This document shows, piece after piece, positions 1 to 11,261 of a stretch of 64,000 nucleotides of DNA (positions within the stretch are counted from its first letter, which is position 1; the number at the start of each line of letters is the position of its first letter). The position numbers and the translations under genes are program-made. Source of the stretch: Phanerodontia chrysosporium (taxonomy: Eukaryota; Basidiomycota; Agaricomycetes; Polyporales; Phanerochaetaceae); NCBI GenBank assembly GCA_001910725.1, contig MJGA01000002.1, forward strand, positions 2,294,001 to 2,358,000, in the 5' to 3' direction. The notes beneath the pieces are model-generated. The model was not told where the DNA came from. It saw only the letters and a program-made list of their open reading frames with translations, and searched no databases.

Positions 1-457
1 CTCGCAATCCGGTAAGAGCGGGATGGTATCCTCAGCATCGATAGCGCAACATGCCTGAAGTCAAACGAATGCTCCTTGGCTCGGTCCGAGGTGAACAGGT
101 TGGAATGTATCCCATCAGGACGTTCTGAAAGTCATTATCAGCGCATATTTGGGTACAGCGTACTGGTCCATCCATGATAGTGTTCGATAACTCTGGGGCG
201 TCCTCACAGCACCCTCTCATGCGCTAATAAAGTAGCAGGTTCTTCGCCTTCTCCTCATAGCTTAACCTGTGAAGCCGCCGTGATCAATCATGCGCTCTCA
301 GAGGCATCAAATATTTGATAGAGGCTTCAGCTTATTATCTGCGACGTTGAGCACACTCTCAAGGAAGGATGGGGCGCACAGACGACATGTTTTGCATGAA
401 ATAATTCATATTGGCAACCAGTCAGGCCGGCTGACGATAAATATAATAAGGGTACAA
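1..457. other. Intergenic, nothing recognised
   Basis: No exon with plausible splice sites or a recognisable protein was seen. It lies downstream of the first minus-strand gene, so it probably holds that gene's 3' end. Confidence 0.4.
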
Positions 458-1480
458 TCACGACTCGTCGTGGAAAGTCGAAGCGTATGTCGCCCAGAAA
501 GGCGAGCCGAAGCCCAGCGTAGGGCCCGCGGGTGAAACAGGCGGTGAGACCCCGTCAGGGCTGCCCGGGCATTCACCCTCCTCGCCGTCCAATGCGAAGT
601 CGACGCAGCGGTACGCCAGCATCGACTTTGGGTGCACAGCTACCAGCTCTGGCGACGCAGAGGCGGCGCGCGACCATGGACTCGGCAGGGCGCTCTCGAG
701 CTCAGAGTCGAGCTCAGAGTCGTCCGACGTGTCCGCGCCGTCCTCCAGGAACGAGAGGTCGATCCCGAGGCCGACACCCGCGGCGCATGCCGTGGACTGG
801 GGCTCGAAGGTGGTGATGAGCTCCGCCTCGTCGAGGCATGGGAGGCTCAGCCCCAGTCCGACGAGCTTGCTGCCAGCGGTCGTGGCCGCAGATGCCTCTC
901 GGAGGGACGACATGAGGATGTCCACCTCCGCCACCTCCATAACGCTCAAACCGATATCAACGAGGCCGCCACCACCGCCAGGGAACGGCCCGAGGGCAGC
1001 GTCGGCGTGCTCGGGAGCGTGGGGACAGCGGGCGTGGAGAGCGCGATCACAAAGTACCCATCATCACCGCTCGGGAGGCCGCGCAGGCTCGGCGACGGCG
1101 TACGCATCGGCGCGAACTCGTTGCCGGGGGTCTCTGCGGGCGGCTTCCGCGGCGAGCGGCGCGGTGCGAGCAGCGGCGGCGAGGGCAGCGGCAGCGAGGG
1201 CATCGTGGGCGACGCCGACGGCGATGGCTGCGGCGACTCTGGCGAGTCGAGGAGCCAGCTGTCGACGTAGATGCCCAGGCCCGTGCCCGTGTGCGCATGC
1301 ACGCTCATAGTGAGCACGTCGGATGGGAGTCCGAGGCCCAGGCCGATGCTGGCCTTTCGCGCCTCACGATCTGCAAGAACACGATGAGAAACTTGAAAGA
1401 CGCTGTGACATACTGCAAGACTTACCGTCGGAGCCAGCCGACGAGGTGCAGATAGAGAACTGGGTAGAGTAGGCAGACAT
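458..1480 (-). CDS. Hypothetical protein with repeated Gly-Leu-Gly motifs
   Basis: I do not recognise this family. Exon 1 (1480-1426) starts at the first ATG and encodes MSAYSTQFSICTSSAGSD. A 55 bp intron (1371-1425, GTAAG...TTGCAG) follows, and exon 2 runs to TGA at 458. The protein would be about 322 aa. Its striking feature is a short recurring motif: IGLGLGLP, TGLGIYVD, DIGLSVME, VGLGLSLP and VGLGIDLS, embedded in Pro/Ser-rich and acidic stretches (DDSELDSELES from a 12-bp DNA repeat at about 700-720). No signal peptide or membrane helix is seen. The frame breaks once between about 950 and 985; exon lengths sum to one base short of a multiple of three, so one missing base explains it. Function is unknown. 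Confidence 0.6.
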
Positions 1481-2406
1481 GATGTGAACGAATGCGAATG
1501 AAGCGTGCGTGTGGCAAGAAGTGTATCTTTGACCAGCAAAGATGATGGGCGACAAAGATGAAGATGATCTGCAGACTCGTACACCTCCTGCGAGGAATTT
1601 ATGCATTTCCTGGCGTTGTACTTGTTGACGAGCAAAACACACTGCGGCATGTCTTCTTGCGACGATTGTTTGTCGCTCGCCCGCCCATTGGAGCTGTTCC
1701 GCCGACGCTTTCACCCGCAAAGGCAATTGTCGGGGACAACACTTGAACACACACTCTGCGTGAATGCCTCTCTAGGTCGGCCCGCTGCCTGAAACATCGG
1801 AAGAGCAAGCAAGGGGGTCGGGATATGCGGGTATTTGGAAGTGGGCGGGTCCTCGACGATCGTGCGGGCGCCAAGGTGCACGGCTTCCCATTTTCGGCAG
1901 GTGTTTAGGATTGAAATCGAGACTGACGCCTCACAAAGTCTCTCTGGTGGATGCGTGTCCCCAGAGTCGAAAGCTCGGAACTCATGTCCGAAAACCTACA
2001 GCCACTGAGCAGTCAGTTTGTCTCTAGATTGTTTTCAGCTCCTGCATGTCTCTGAGTTTTCCGATTGTTAGATAAATTTCGACAAACCGTCTCTGTTGCC
2101 CCGTCTTTAGAGTAGTTGACCTGATAATGCATTCCGTGTATTCAGCGTGTCACTTGTGGATACGGGTGTGATCAACAATCACACTGCCCTCAAGTTCCAA
2201 AAACACTGCAAAGTACTAATGTGAATAGATATTCAAAGATAGACAGGAAATGCGTAGGAGTGACTATTAGAAGTAGATTATGCTACTAAATGCTAGGGAT
2301 GCGCTATGCCTACAGTCCAACATTGGATACGCCAATAAACTACAGAAGTCAAAGCAGTACTGATACACAATGGTCTCCCGCAGCAGTAGTGAGTAGACAT
2401 GCTAGC
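1481..2406. other. Intergenic, upstream region of the first gene
   Basis: AT-richer than its surroundings, with no exon chain supportable on either strand. It must contain the promoter of the minus-strand gene starting at 1480 and the 3' UTR of the phosphatase gene ending at 2407. Confidence 0.4.
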
Positions 2407-4352
2407 CTAACCGTCAATGTCGTCCCCATTCGGACAGTCGACGCTGACAAGTCTGGCCTTGATCCCGGAATTACGATCCCCGAACTGTAGTCGCTTGCGC
2501 CTCGGGCGCGAGTCGGCTGCATCACCGTCCTCTTCCTCATCTTGTTCCTCGTCTTCGTCTTCATCTCCATCGTCATCGTCATCGTCATCCTCGTACCACG
2601 GGTCGAAGTCGACATCATCAACTTTGGTCGCGTTGGAAAGAACGAGCGCGGTCAGCTCGCGTCCGTACAAGCATCCCGTGTCGAGCCCCATGCTCCACCG
2701 CTTGATATCCAGACCCCGGCTCGCAGCGTGTCCATAGACGACTGTCGCAGGGTGGCAAGGCAGCTCGTAGCCTCCCGACTTCGGACGCTTCGCCACTTCG
2801 ATACCGTACCCCTTGCAGGCATTCATCTCCTCGTTCCAGATCTTGCTCCAGGGCGTTCCTTTCTCGCCGTCACGCGTCACCTTGTGTTTCTTGGTGACGC
2901 TGCGCATGTTGAGCACAACCCATGGGTCGCGGTTCTGCGGGACGTCGGTGAGAATGGCGGTCTCCTGCAGCTGGCGCATGTTCTCGACGACGTTCGAATC
3001 CGAATCATGGAGCGCTTCGACGTCGGACGTCGGGAGTGGGAGAAGTCTTGTGCCAGAAGCTGAGCACGTAGCCTGGACGCAAGGACTCTGTCTTCCAGGT
3101 CTTTGCGGCGGAGGAATTGCTGAGCCCAAGTAGGAGCATGAGCGAGAGGCTGACTCTGATCTGTAGGCGCCAAGCGAGGATCCGACGGCAAAAGACCTGC
3201 ATGGACGACGAAGAGATGCATGTGCGGCACATGCAAAACGAGAGGCAGTGAGAAGAGGTAGTCTGCTTGCTCCTGCGTCATATCCCTGTCACCCAAAAAC
3301 GATTAAGCTGGACCGTACGACGCGAAGATAGTCCTACGTACCTGGCCAGCCAATAGTGGTCTCCAAACATCCTCCACTGCTGCTTCTCTCGACCCTTCCC
3401 CGGTTGAGGTATGCGCCTCCACCACTCTTCCCTCCAAGTGCCCTCGGCACGCTTCCTAGCCACGTCCGTGTACTCTTCGGGATCCGCGTCATTCTCAGAT
3501 CTTGCAATTGCCCATTCGGCCTCGACGAGTTGCAGGAACTCGCGTCCAGTCATGACTTGAGCTATGCTATCGACCGCAGCAGGGCAAGGCTTGGCGAAGA
3601 AGCGTCGGAATGGGGATAACATGGGATGCTCCCATGTGACGAGGGATAAGAGCCGTGGCGAGTGAGGGGTGGCACGTTCAATGGTAAGTGCTTCAAACCA
3701 CTCGCGCCACGCGCGCCATTGAACAATCATGTGGTCATGATTTCCGCGAACAGCAAAGATCCTCTCTGTACCGTTGTGAATATGATGCTTGGTGAGGAAG
3801 TGCAATACTGAGAGAGAGGATGAATGAGACGACTTTGCCAGAAGGTCACCAGCGAAGAAGATCGTGTCGTGGTCAGGGTCATAGGCAAACCGTGACATTA
3901 GTTCACTGGAGCCGAGGTCAGTTATTTTGTGAAGCCCAGAAGTAACGACAGCGTACTGCAGTGACCCGTCCATTCCATGGACATCTCCCATAAATATTAT
4001 TCGACTCTGAGGATCATCTACGTGACTGGTCAGCTATGCGCAGTAATACGCAAGGCGATCCTGGGCGCACCAAGGCCAACATTGTTCTCATTGAGCACTC
4101 GAGTAAATGGATCTATTCTATCGAAGTCCGGAAAATCTGACACAGTGCGGACACCAATTAGCAAACGCCGAGGGTCCAAGCGCGGCACACACCATACTGG
4201 GGATGCTTCTTCTTGAAGGACAGACTAGCATTGTTCAAGAGCCCGAGAAGAAGAAATACAGCAATAAAAGCGACGAGGGAGGTGTAAGACGCGAGGGCGA
4301 GTAGAGTGGGTCTGCCTTTATTCCGGCCCCTTGGGGGTGCGGTCCAGGACAT
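2407..4352 (-). CDS. PPN2: PPN2-like PPP-family phosphatase (vacuolar endopolyphosphatase type)
   Basis: A calcineurin-like phosphoesterase of the type represented by yeast Ppn2, a zinc-dependent endopolyphosphatase of the vacuole. Six exons fit without a frame break: 4352-4193, 4136-4071, 4017-3957, 3905-3342, 3285-3068 and 3014-2407, giving 558 aa. A basic N-tail is followed by one membrane helix (LVAFIAVFLLLGLL, about residues 27-41), consistent with a membrane-anchored enzyme. The PPP metal-site motifs appear in order: MGDVHGMDG, FFAGDLL, VRGNHDHM, FVVHAGLLPSDP and VYGHAASRG. The C-terminus carries a run of Asp/Glu from a GTC/ATC-type repeat (about 2560-2592). The 3015-3067 intron is the least certain junction. 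The enzyme class is clear; polyphosphate as substrate is inferred from the family. Confidence 0.85.
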
Positions 4353-4840
4353 GGTGTTGGTATTACCGCGAGCTACAGTCGGACGGGCGAGCTTTGAGCG
4401 ACGTGAGGGTGGTAAAGCGTGCAGCTAGCAGATATACAGCCGGGTGGGTGGGAATGAGAGAAAAAGAGCAACGTAAGGAGTGACGGCGATCGTTGTCGGG
4501 GGCAGTGGAGCAGTGCGGTCCTCGAATTGACCGCGCGGGTGGCAGGTCGTCTAGGTGTCTAAGGAGACCTATCTATAAAGTGCAGGTCAAATACTAGCGG
4601 ACAGGAGGTGGTCCATTCGCGGTAAGGCCGAAGTCCGTCCTGGGCACGCTGCGACGTGGGTACGCTGGGCGAAGCGGGGAACCGCGGTCAGCCTCCGATG
4701 AAGCTCGTAAAGCGGGGTTATCTAATCTAATCCCCTTGCTATCTTATCGCACTCTCTGACTTGTTTCTCCTCCGACACAAGATGACGGTCCTCTCCTTCG
4801 CCGCACACTTGCCTTGCTTTCTCTGTAGCGTGCGGTGACG
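4353..4840. promoter_or_regulatory. Divergent promoter region, phosphatase / cyclotransferase
   Basis: 488 bp between the start codons of two oppositely oriented genes, so both promoters must lie here. A CT-rich stretch precedes the plus-strand start (about 4760-4830). No convincing TATA box or other named element was identified. Confidence 0.45.
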
Positions 4841-5704
4841 ATGTCTGCACAGGGGAGACACACGGCCTTCTTCTACGGCACCTTGCTCCATCCCTCAATC
4901 CTGCGGAGGGTCATAGGCCATCAAGGAGCCGATCTCGAGATCTGCCCTGCTCTCCTCCTGGTGAGTCGAACATACCGGGCGATCGCCATTCCCCCGTCCT
5001 CACCTCCTATTTTCGACCGTCATCTCTTTAGGAACATACCAGGCATAAAGTCCAGGTGAAATCCTCTTTCGCAACGGGTTCCTGCCTGACGTACTGATCG
5101 TCTACGGATCGTAGCACGCAGACTACCCGGGAGTCATACCCTACGAGAAGAGTCGCCGGCTTCTTGGAAAGGAGCTCCCTCCAGAGGACCGTACAGTCCG
5201 CGGAACGGTTGTGCGTGGCCTGAGCGACAATGACGTACGCCTCCTGGACACGTTCGAAGGAGACGTAAGTCCGTGGCTTCACTTCAGGCTACCGAGTTGA
5301 CGGGCCTTCCAGGAGTACGTGCGTGCAACCGTGAACGTGCACCCGCTCGGCCCTTTCAGCCCGCTCGAATCCGCCGCCAAGGACTCCGCGATAGTGCCTA
5401 CCACGCCGCCGCCGCTGTCGCCGGAATTCATTGCCACCCTGCCAAGCACGCATCCCCCATACCAGCAAACACGTACCTCTGGATCCAGCCCATCAGTGAG
5501 CTCAAGCCTGACATCTGGGACTATGCGGAGTTTGTACGGGACAACGCGTGGAAGTGGGTCGGGTCAGCCCCCGCTGCACGCGAGAACGAGTATTATCTTG
5601 AGGTGGACCGGAGACGGGAGATGGACGGCCATATCGTTAGACACGAGATCGTCAATGTCGGCGAGGAGGAGAGGAGGGTCGTGGTAGAGGTTAACGATGG
5701 ATAG
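4841..5704 (+). CDS. AIG2-like / gamma-glutamylcyclotransferase-fold protein
   Basis: Five exons (4841-4960, 5032-5055, 5115-5264, 5313-5393, 5447-5704) join in frame to 210 aa; exon 2 is only 24 bp. The first ATG was chosen because it directly precedes the family's N-terminal strand with FFYGTLLHP, the substrate-binding signature of the AIG2/GGCT fold. Downstream, LLDTFEGDEYVRATVNV contains the acidic segment that supplies the catalytic Glu in this fold, and the C-terminal half reads TYLWIQPISEL...WDYAEFVRDNAWKW, typical of fungal AIG2-like proteins. It is probably a cytosolic enzyme acting on gamma-glutamyl peptides or amines; the substrate cannot be read from sequence. No frame break was found. 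Confidence 0.85.
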
Positions 5705-5798
5705 TCTTAAACGGATCATGGAGTGGGAATCGAATGTATCATAGAAGGGCACTGCTGTATAGGTGTATACAAGGATAAATGGAACAAGCTAAAGTTTG

Positions 5799-7832
5799 TC
5801 AAAAGAACACTAGAACAGCCTCACTCCCTTTGACCGTAACCTTGCCATGATCTAGCTGTTCCACGATCTCTCTGCCGCTCGCCGTACCATTCGTGTAGCT
5901 TTGTCCCGCCCACGTCGCAGTGTCTGAATCCTTCGAGTCCAGGCCAGGAGCCGTCATCCGCTTCACTTTCGCTTGGCTGCCCTTACGCGTCCATGCGCTC
6001 AGATCGACCTGGACGGCACCCGTGCTCTGGCTCATGGTCACATTGCGCACAGCAAGGTTGAGGAGCGCGAGCCGTGCCGGCCCGTCGTGCACCGCCCGGA
6101 CGGCAGGGTCCCAAATAGCGTACGCCGCGAAGTTCGGTAGGCCTTCCACAGCTGGGAGGAGCGCGATGCGAGATTGTTGAGACGACCCTACGGCCTCGGT
6201 GACGAGCAGATACGCGACGAACGATGGCGAGGCCCGTGCTGAGCCATACCGGTCTGTCGGAATGGGGTACCACAGGTCGTACTAAAAATCACATGAGGTG
6301 ATTGTCCGGTCGTTGAGATGCAGGTAGGCCATACCCATGAGAAGCCAGGGCTATTTGCTTGAATGCTGCTCTGGAAGACCAAAGTCGCACCCTGGTGGAG
6401 GTACATCCTCGAAATGTTCAAGGCCGCGCCATACAAGATGGCTAGCACGGCGTCAGCACCTCTCAAGGCTATGTCGTACTTTGAACTCACTGTCCGCGAG
6501 CCAGAGAGCTTGACCAAACGTGTTTGTCACGTTCTCCTTGCCTGAGCAAGACACGGAGCTGTATTCTCCGACGACGAACTCCTTCCCTGTGCCCCTTGCT
6601 GCAGCGATTTGGGGCTTCCAGAGGTCAAGATAAGCCTACGTGCACGACATCGTCAGAAGACATCGAGACATGGATGGCGAGTTGGGCACCCACCGTGATG
6701 TTCTGGTGATTGATCAAGTTTGGCAGTGTAGCAATGGCATTCCGCACTGGATCGCAGGTCGAGTACTGGTAGGTATGCTGTGCAAATAATTTGACTGCGC
6801 CCGTACTCTCCACGCCTTCGTTAATGATGTCCACTGTGGTCATCGGCGCGCCGGGTGATCAATGACAAAGCCTCCAGCTTGGAAGATGTCTGGCGGCAGA
6901 GACAAATTGCGGGTCAATATGGTGGTCCAGCCCTGCATGAGAAGCTAAGCGCGCGTATTTTCATATGTATACTGTGCCTCACCAAAAACGCTGCGGTGTA
7001 GTCGTAAGAAGACCACCCTGATGGTCGAAGACCACCAGGATACTGATCTGCTTCATTACCGACTAGCAACTTCGTGTTTAGACCTAGGCTGCGTCTCGGC
7101 ACTGGTAATGAATGACATACGCTCTATGGCGCGAATTCTATCCCACCCAATATATTTGATGGCCGCCGCGATTTCGTCTCTTGCTAGCAGGATCGTGTTG
7201 TTGCCCATATTGACAGTAACGACAAACTTGGTGGAGTTCGGAAATACGAGTAGGGACTCGTACAAGTCAGGGCCACTACAATTGCCTTAGCTCGCCGTAC
7301 GCTGGACAACGAGTTGGACGTACAATATTGTACGGTAAATACCTCCAGTCTGCAAACATTGAGTATATCGTGCAAGATGACGACGAGGATCGCTCTCACA
7401 GCGCTTTCGTCCAGTACGAGGGCTGGCGCGTCTGGAGCAAACATGCTACTATCGCTAAACAGAAGCACCAGTAAGATAGTGAGACTGAGAAGTTTGAAGC
7501 AAACGTACATAGTGATGCCTCCAGGCCTTACATCCTAGCAATATGAGTAAAACGTACATCAGTATGCTCGAGGACACGTACTGGGCCAACTCCTGTTCTC
7601 TCCACAAGACGTTGCATCAATTCCTTCGTCAGAAGATTCGGGTTTGTCTTGTTTCCACCGAAAGCAGTGAGATACGAGAACTCTATGGAGAACGAAGCCA
7701 GGCTGGGATCGAGTACTTGCGAAACATTGCTTGGGGGTGAGGTAATGTGAGGGAGGCTAACAACTTGTGCCGCGCTCGCAGCCTGTGTAACATGAAAATG
7801 GCTAGACAGACCAGTGCAGCTTCGAGTAGCAT
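5799..7832 (-). CDS. Secreted GH79 glycoside hydrolase (beta-glucuronidase family)
   Basis: Ten exons: 7832-7582, 7534-7509, 7454-7400, 7349-7324, 7275-7121, 7062-6983, 6932-6694, 6635-6491, 6441-6335 and 6281-5799. They encode about 522 aa. After a hydrophobic leader (MLLEAALVCLAIF) come the catalytic-barrel features of basidiomycete GH79: DVRPGGIT, the acid/base Asn-Glu in ELGNEADQYPG, and the nucleophile Glu in VVGEYSSVSCSG. The GH79 C-terminal beta domain (YDLWYPIPTDRYGSA onward) follows. The family removes glucuronic or 4-O-methylglucuronic acid from glycans; a role in plant or fungal wall polysaccharide breakdown is inferred. Two single-base losses are needed, in the AAAA/TTTT run at 7795-7798 within the signal peptide and near 6840-6852. 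Exon lengths are exactly two bases short of a multiple of three, so assembly error is favoured, but a pseudogene cannot be excluded. Confidence 0.85.
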
Positions 7833-8287
7833 AACGGAGGGTTGCAGGGTGGCCAAGACTCGGTGGATGACATGGATCGTCAGCGACGATCTGTGGCATT
7901 TAACGAGGCCAGGTCACAGAGAACCTGCGAGATTACTCCTTGCGCAAAGACGCGGCCCGTGCGAGTGTCCAGCAGGCAGCGGCTAGCGTGCAGCTGTCCA
8001 GTGCATGTGAGCAGGCCTACGTCGTAGGAAGCGTCAAGTGACCTAAACATCTTTGGGAGTATCAGATAGGCGGCTGCCACGCCGACTGGCATTCCATGAT
8101 GCAAGACATTCACCACACATCATTCACTTGGTGAACACAAGTTGCAAATATCGGAGGGAAAGCTGAGTGTTCGTTCCGGCATTTGGACACACTACGAGCA
8201 GGAGCAAGTCGCGTAGGCGCCTACCATCGGAGAAGAGCGTCCCAAGATTTCTGGCAGTCGTTTCCCACGGCGCGCTTGCACTCTACC
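7833..8287. promoter_or_regulatory. Divergent promoter region, GH79 / mL40
   Basis: 455 bp between opposite start codons. The promoters of the secreted glycosidase (minus) and the mitoribosomal protein (plus) must lie here. No named element could be assigned. Confidence 0.4.
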
Positions 8288-8869
8288 ATGTCCTCCTCGC
8301 TGCTGGCACTGCGGGCAGCTAAGCCTACTCTCCATCTCCCAGCTGTCCAGCAGTCCGTGCGTCATGCTGGTGGCATAGCCTGGCGCGAACAGTCCGTATC
8401 CGACCCGCGCGTCGAGATCATCCGGCGCACGCTCTACCCCTCGAACCTCCGCAACCGCGAGAGCCCGACCGGCCTGTGGAGGCCCAGTGTCGGCCGCCGC
8501 CTGCAGCGCGCGATACCTTCCGTGCAAGCACACGAGACTATTGAGCGGGCGTGGTTCCTGCACAAGCGGCACCTCCGCAAATCGCGCGAGGCGGAACTCA
8601 AGAGGAAGTTCGAATGCATGAAGGGCGCTATGGACGCCCTCCGAGACCTCGACACGCGGTTGTACGCCGAGGCGAACAAGGAGGAGGACCCGAGGCAAAG
8701 GAGCCCGGCTGAACAGGAGGCGATCAAGAACAGCAAAGGTGGAGAGAAGAGGGCACTGGAGTCGAGGATACGCGGACTGTTCCCGAGAGAGCTCCGGATT
8801 CCTACGGACACTCCTCCGAAGGATGGCTGGAATCATGACTGGACTCCCATCCTTCGCCCGCTTCACTGA
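8288..8869 (+). CDS. MRPL28: Mitochondrial ribosomal protein mL40 (MRPL28 family)
   Basis: A single-exon gene of 193 aa. The ATG at 8288 is the first in frame and starts a basic, Ser/Ala/Arg-rich mitochondrial targeting sequence (MSSSLLALRAAKPT...). The central segment matches the mL40 family: YPSNLRNRES, then a conserved IERAWFLHKRHLRKSREAEL helix and KFECMKGAMDAL. A charged helical region and a C-terminus with RIPTDTPPKDGWNHDW follow. mL40 belongs to the large subunit of the mitochondrial ribosome. The minus strand carries a long open frame across the same bases, which is a coding shadow. No intron or frame break. Confidence 0.88.
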   Translation: MSSSLLALRAAKPTLHLPAVQQSVRHAGGIAWREQSVSDPRVEIIRRTLYPSNLRNRESPTGLWRPSVGRRLQRAIPSVQAHETIERAWFLHKRHLRKSREAELKRKFECMKGAMDALRDLDTRLYAEANKEEDPRQRSPAEQEAIKNSKGGEKRALESRIRGLFPRELRIPTDTPPKDGWNHDWTPILRPLH

Positions 8870-9639
8870 GACAGTGCGTTGTACCCTTATTTCTCAATAG
8901 CCTTCAAGCTCACTCTCCACAAGCAGCCTGTTGTCTACGCGCTTGAGTCCCACTCTCGAGTAAAAGAGGACACCCTGACGAGCAGTGAACTACTCAGATG
9001 CACACCCTCCGACTGTGCACGCCCTACACTATCTTCTGTTCCCAGTCATGCACTATCTACTCCGCTCAGTCTCGGCTCGATAATTTTATATCGCGATTAG
9101 ATGGAGGAAGCCAATGTCAGAGCCACTGCTACGCTGGTATCTCAAGCACTTGCGTTGCCACATCTCCCACTCCCACAAGTCTCATTCGAACGGTTTGCGA
9201 CCTGTGCCTATATATTGCGAAAGCGCAACCATAATCCCTTCGTAGTCCGACCTGTGGACTATGTCGCGCTGCCGATTTCTTTCCTCTACTGCGGCAGCGA
9301 GCGTGTGCACTGTTACTGGGAGCCCGCATCCCTTCAACTCTGATCTGAATACTCTGAATTCTACGGACCACTTTCCTCCACATCCCCACGAGATTTTCAG
9401 AACAAGCTGTGATAGACGCCTGCGCCACCATGCTGGCGTTTAAGGTTGCCGATGCAGCCAGGAATGCCTCTCTAATATTCGCATCCTGGGCGAACACTAC
9501 ACTTGTACATCCTCGTATAATTTCTAGACGTGCTATCACGCATAGCACGTAAGCTTCTCACATTTTCTGCAAGCGCTGAAGAGATTCTAGACCACAGGCA
9601 TGATAGTAACTTCTTTTTGAAACACAGCCAGTCGAATAC
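8870..9639. other. Intergenic, no gene supported
   Basis: 770 bp between the mL40 stop and the methyltransferase stop (convergent genes). Open frames exist on both strands, up to about 139 codons, but none has recognisable composition or partner exons. Confidence 0.4.
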
Positions 9640-10708
9640 TCAAAGTCTCGTAACCGACCATACCAGATGCCAGCCTCGCGCAACACCAGTGAAAGCCGGG
9701 TCTTGCCTGGGGTTCTCTACCAGGAACGCGTCGACCTTGACCTGGCCGGGCTGGAAGACCTGCGTCTCCCAGAGCTCCTTCCAGGTCTGCGGGTCGTGGC
9801 AGAACATGTGGATCCCGTGCGAGTTCTTGCGCTCGCGCAGGCCCTTCTGCGGGAGCCCGCCGTGCGCACCGAAGATGACGCTGCCAGGCTCGGGCGCCAG
9901 CAGCGGCGCGATGCGCCGCGCGAGCTCGAGCTGCTTCTCCTCCGGGAAGAGGTGGAAAAAGGCAGACGTATGGATCGCGGAGAGCCGGCCGACGAGCGGC
10001 GTGAGTGTCTTGAGCTCGTTCAGTGGTGGCAGCGGGTCCGTGGGTGCAGTGCTGGGGATGGAGACGGCGCAAGACAGTTGTCGTCGAAGACGTCTGCGGC
10101 GATGAATGGCACGGGGAACGTCTCGGGCGTCGATTTGAAGAGCTTGTGTCCCATCTCCCAGAATTCTGCGACGATAGGTCAGCCTCAGGCTTTCGTAGTG
10201 TCCTTCACATCTGAACACGTACCAGGATGCAAGTCTGATGCTACGGCCTGGTTGATGGGGAAGCCGTCAGCAACGGCTTTGCGAACGTCGTTGCCAACGC
10301 AGCATCCTAGGTCGAGGAACAAAGCGCCTGGTCGCTCCTTTCCGAGCTTCAGCAGTTGCTGGTAAGCGGGAAAGCGGGAGATCTTCAGTCTGAATAAAGG
10401 CAGCTTGAGATTATGTACATTATGTACATGTCAGGGCGGGCCTCTCATACCTCGCGAATGCAAACACGCGTATACAGCGATACGGATGAACCTAAGAGTA
10501 TACTAGATGAGCTGGCGCAGATCACAGCGCGGAATCCTGGTGTACGTACTGCGTAAATCTCCCTCTGCACGGCGATGACATGCTTCTTCAGCTCTTCAGG
10601 ATCGCTGATGCCTGTCGCGGCGCTCAGAAACTCGAAGTCAGCGCCCTCGACCTTGTACAGGCTCTCGTCCAGCGGATCTGGTCCAGGAGCATTGCCGTTC
10701 TCAGCCAT
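9640..10708 (-). CDS. SAM-dependent methyltransferase
   Basis: Four exons (10708-10550, 10491-10451, 10389-10223, 10165-9640) code for about 297 aa. The N-terminus (PLDESLYKVEG, then LKKHVIAVQREIYAVHPY) and the glycine loop LFLDLGCCVGNDVRK followed by an acidic strand end (VASDLHPEFWEMGHKLF) are those of a fungal class I methyltransferase group also found in secondary-metabolite clusters. The C-terminal half has SAIHTSAFFHLFPEEKQ and GSVIFGAHGGLPQKG. The acceptor substrate is unknown, and no biosynthetic core gene lies nearby. Exon lengths are one base short, and the frame switches at about 10060-10075, where VFDDNCL passes to VSIPSTAP. One missing base is the simplest explanation. A TATA-like element sits upstream. 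Confidence 0.8.
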
Positions 10709-10774
10709 TGTACTTGTGATCGTCGTGAGCTGCGTGTCCAGTATGGATCGATCCTGCGCCTCATGCTGTGCTGC

Positions 10775-10783
10775 TTTATATAT
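10775..10783 (-). promoter_or_regulatory. TATA-like element of the methyltransferase gene
   Basis: The minus strand reads ATATATAAA 67-75 bp upstream of the ATG at 10708, a plausible spacing for a fungal core promoter. Confidence 0.5.
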
Positions 10784-11261
10784 GTCGCGCGGATGATTTC
10801 ACACTACAGTCATCGCTCGTTATCGGTCGGCGCGGGCGACATGGTTCGGCGCGAACGTGGAGACTAAACTTGTAAACGGTCTACAGCGATATCGATGTGA
10901 AAATCAGAAGCGTGCGGGCGCATGCCGGTGGGAAAGCAGAGTGGGAGATGCAAGTCGAGGCTGAAGTTGCGTCAGACCTGTCGGCATGATGTAGAAAGCG
11001 CGGGCCGCCTCCCCCGCTCGCAACTACTCCGCGTATACTTGAACATGGATCGCCAGGGCTTCAGGAACAGCAGAGACTACTTTACAGCACGCAAAACTAC
11101 AATACATATAGCGAACGAATCGAGCGCAGAGTCAAGGGTCCAGCCCTATGACCTTTTGTTCCACATCTTCTCCATAGCTTCAAACAGCGTCCCCGTAGGT
11201 GACAAACATGTGTCGAACTCCGTCTCTCCAGTGGAGAAGATCGTCTAAAGAAGACACTGTG
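10784..11261. other. Intergenic, no gene supported
   Basis: Between the methyltransferase promoter and the 3' end of the heat-shock gene on the same strand. No exon chain was found. If the heat-shock gene has one more terminal exon it would fall here, within about 11160-11260. Confidence 0.35.

Noticed and set aside
632..1310. Overlapping plus-strand frames of about 190-210 codons
   Set aside because: They are antisense to the Gly-Leu-Gly protein, whose two exons join with a clean intron; the plus frames are Arg/Ala-rich shadows.
8192..8866. 224-codon minus-strand frame antisense to mL40
   Set aside because: It lies exactly opposite a recognised gene and has no family features; GC-rich codon bias leaves the antisense frame open.
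9667..10365. 232-codon plus-strand frame
   Set aside because: Antisense to the methyltransferase exons, which carry the SAM-binding motif.
10411..10430. Duplicated TATGTACAT in an intron
   Set aside because: Two adjacent copies of a short palindrome inside methyltransferase intron 2; too short to assign a function.
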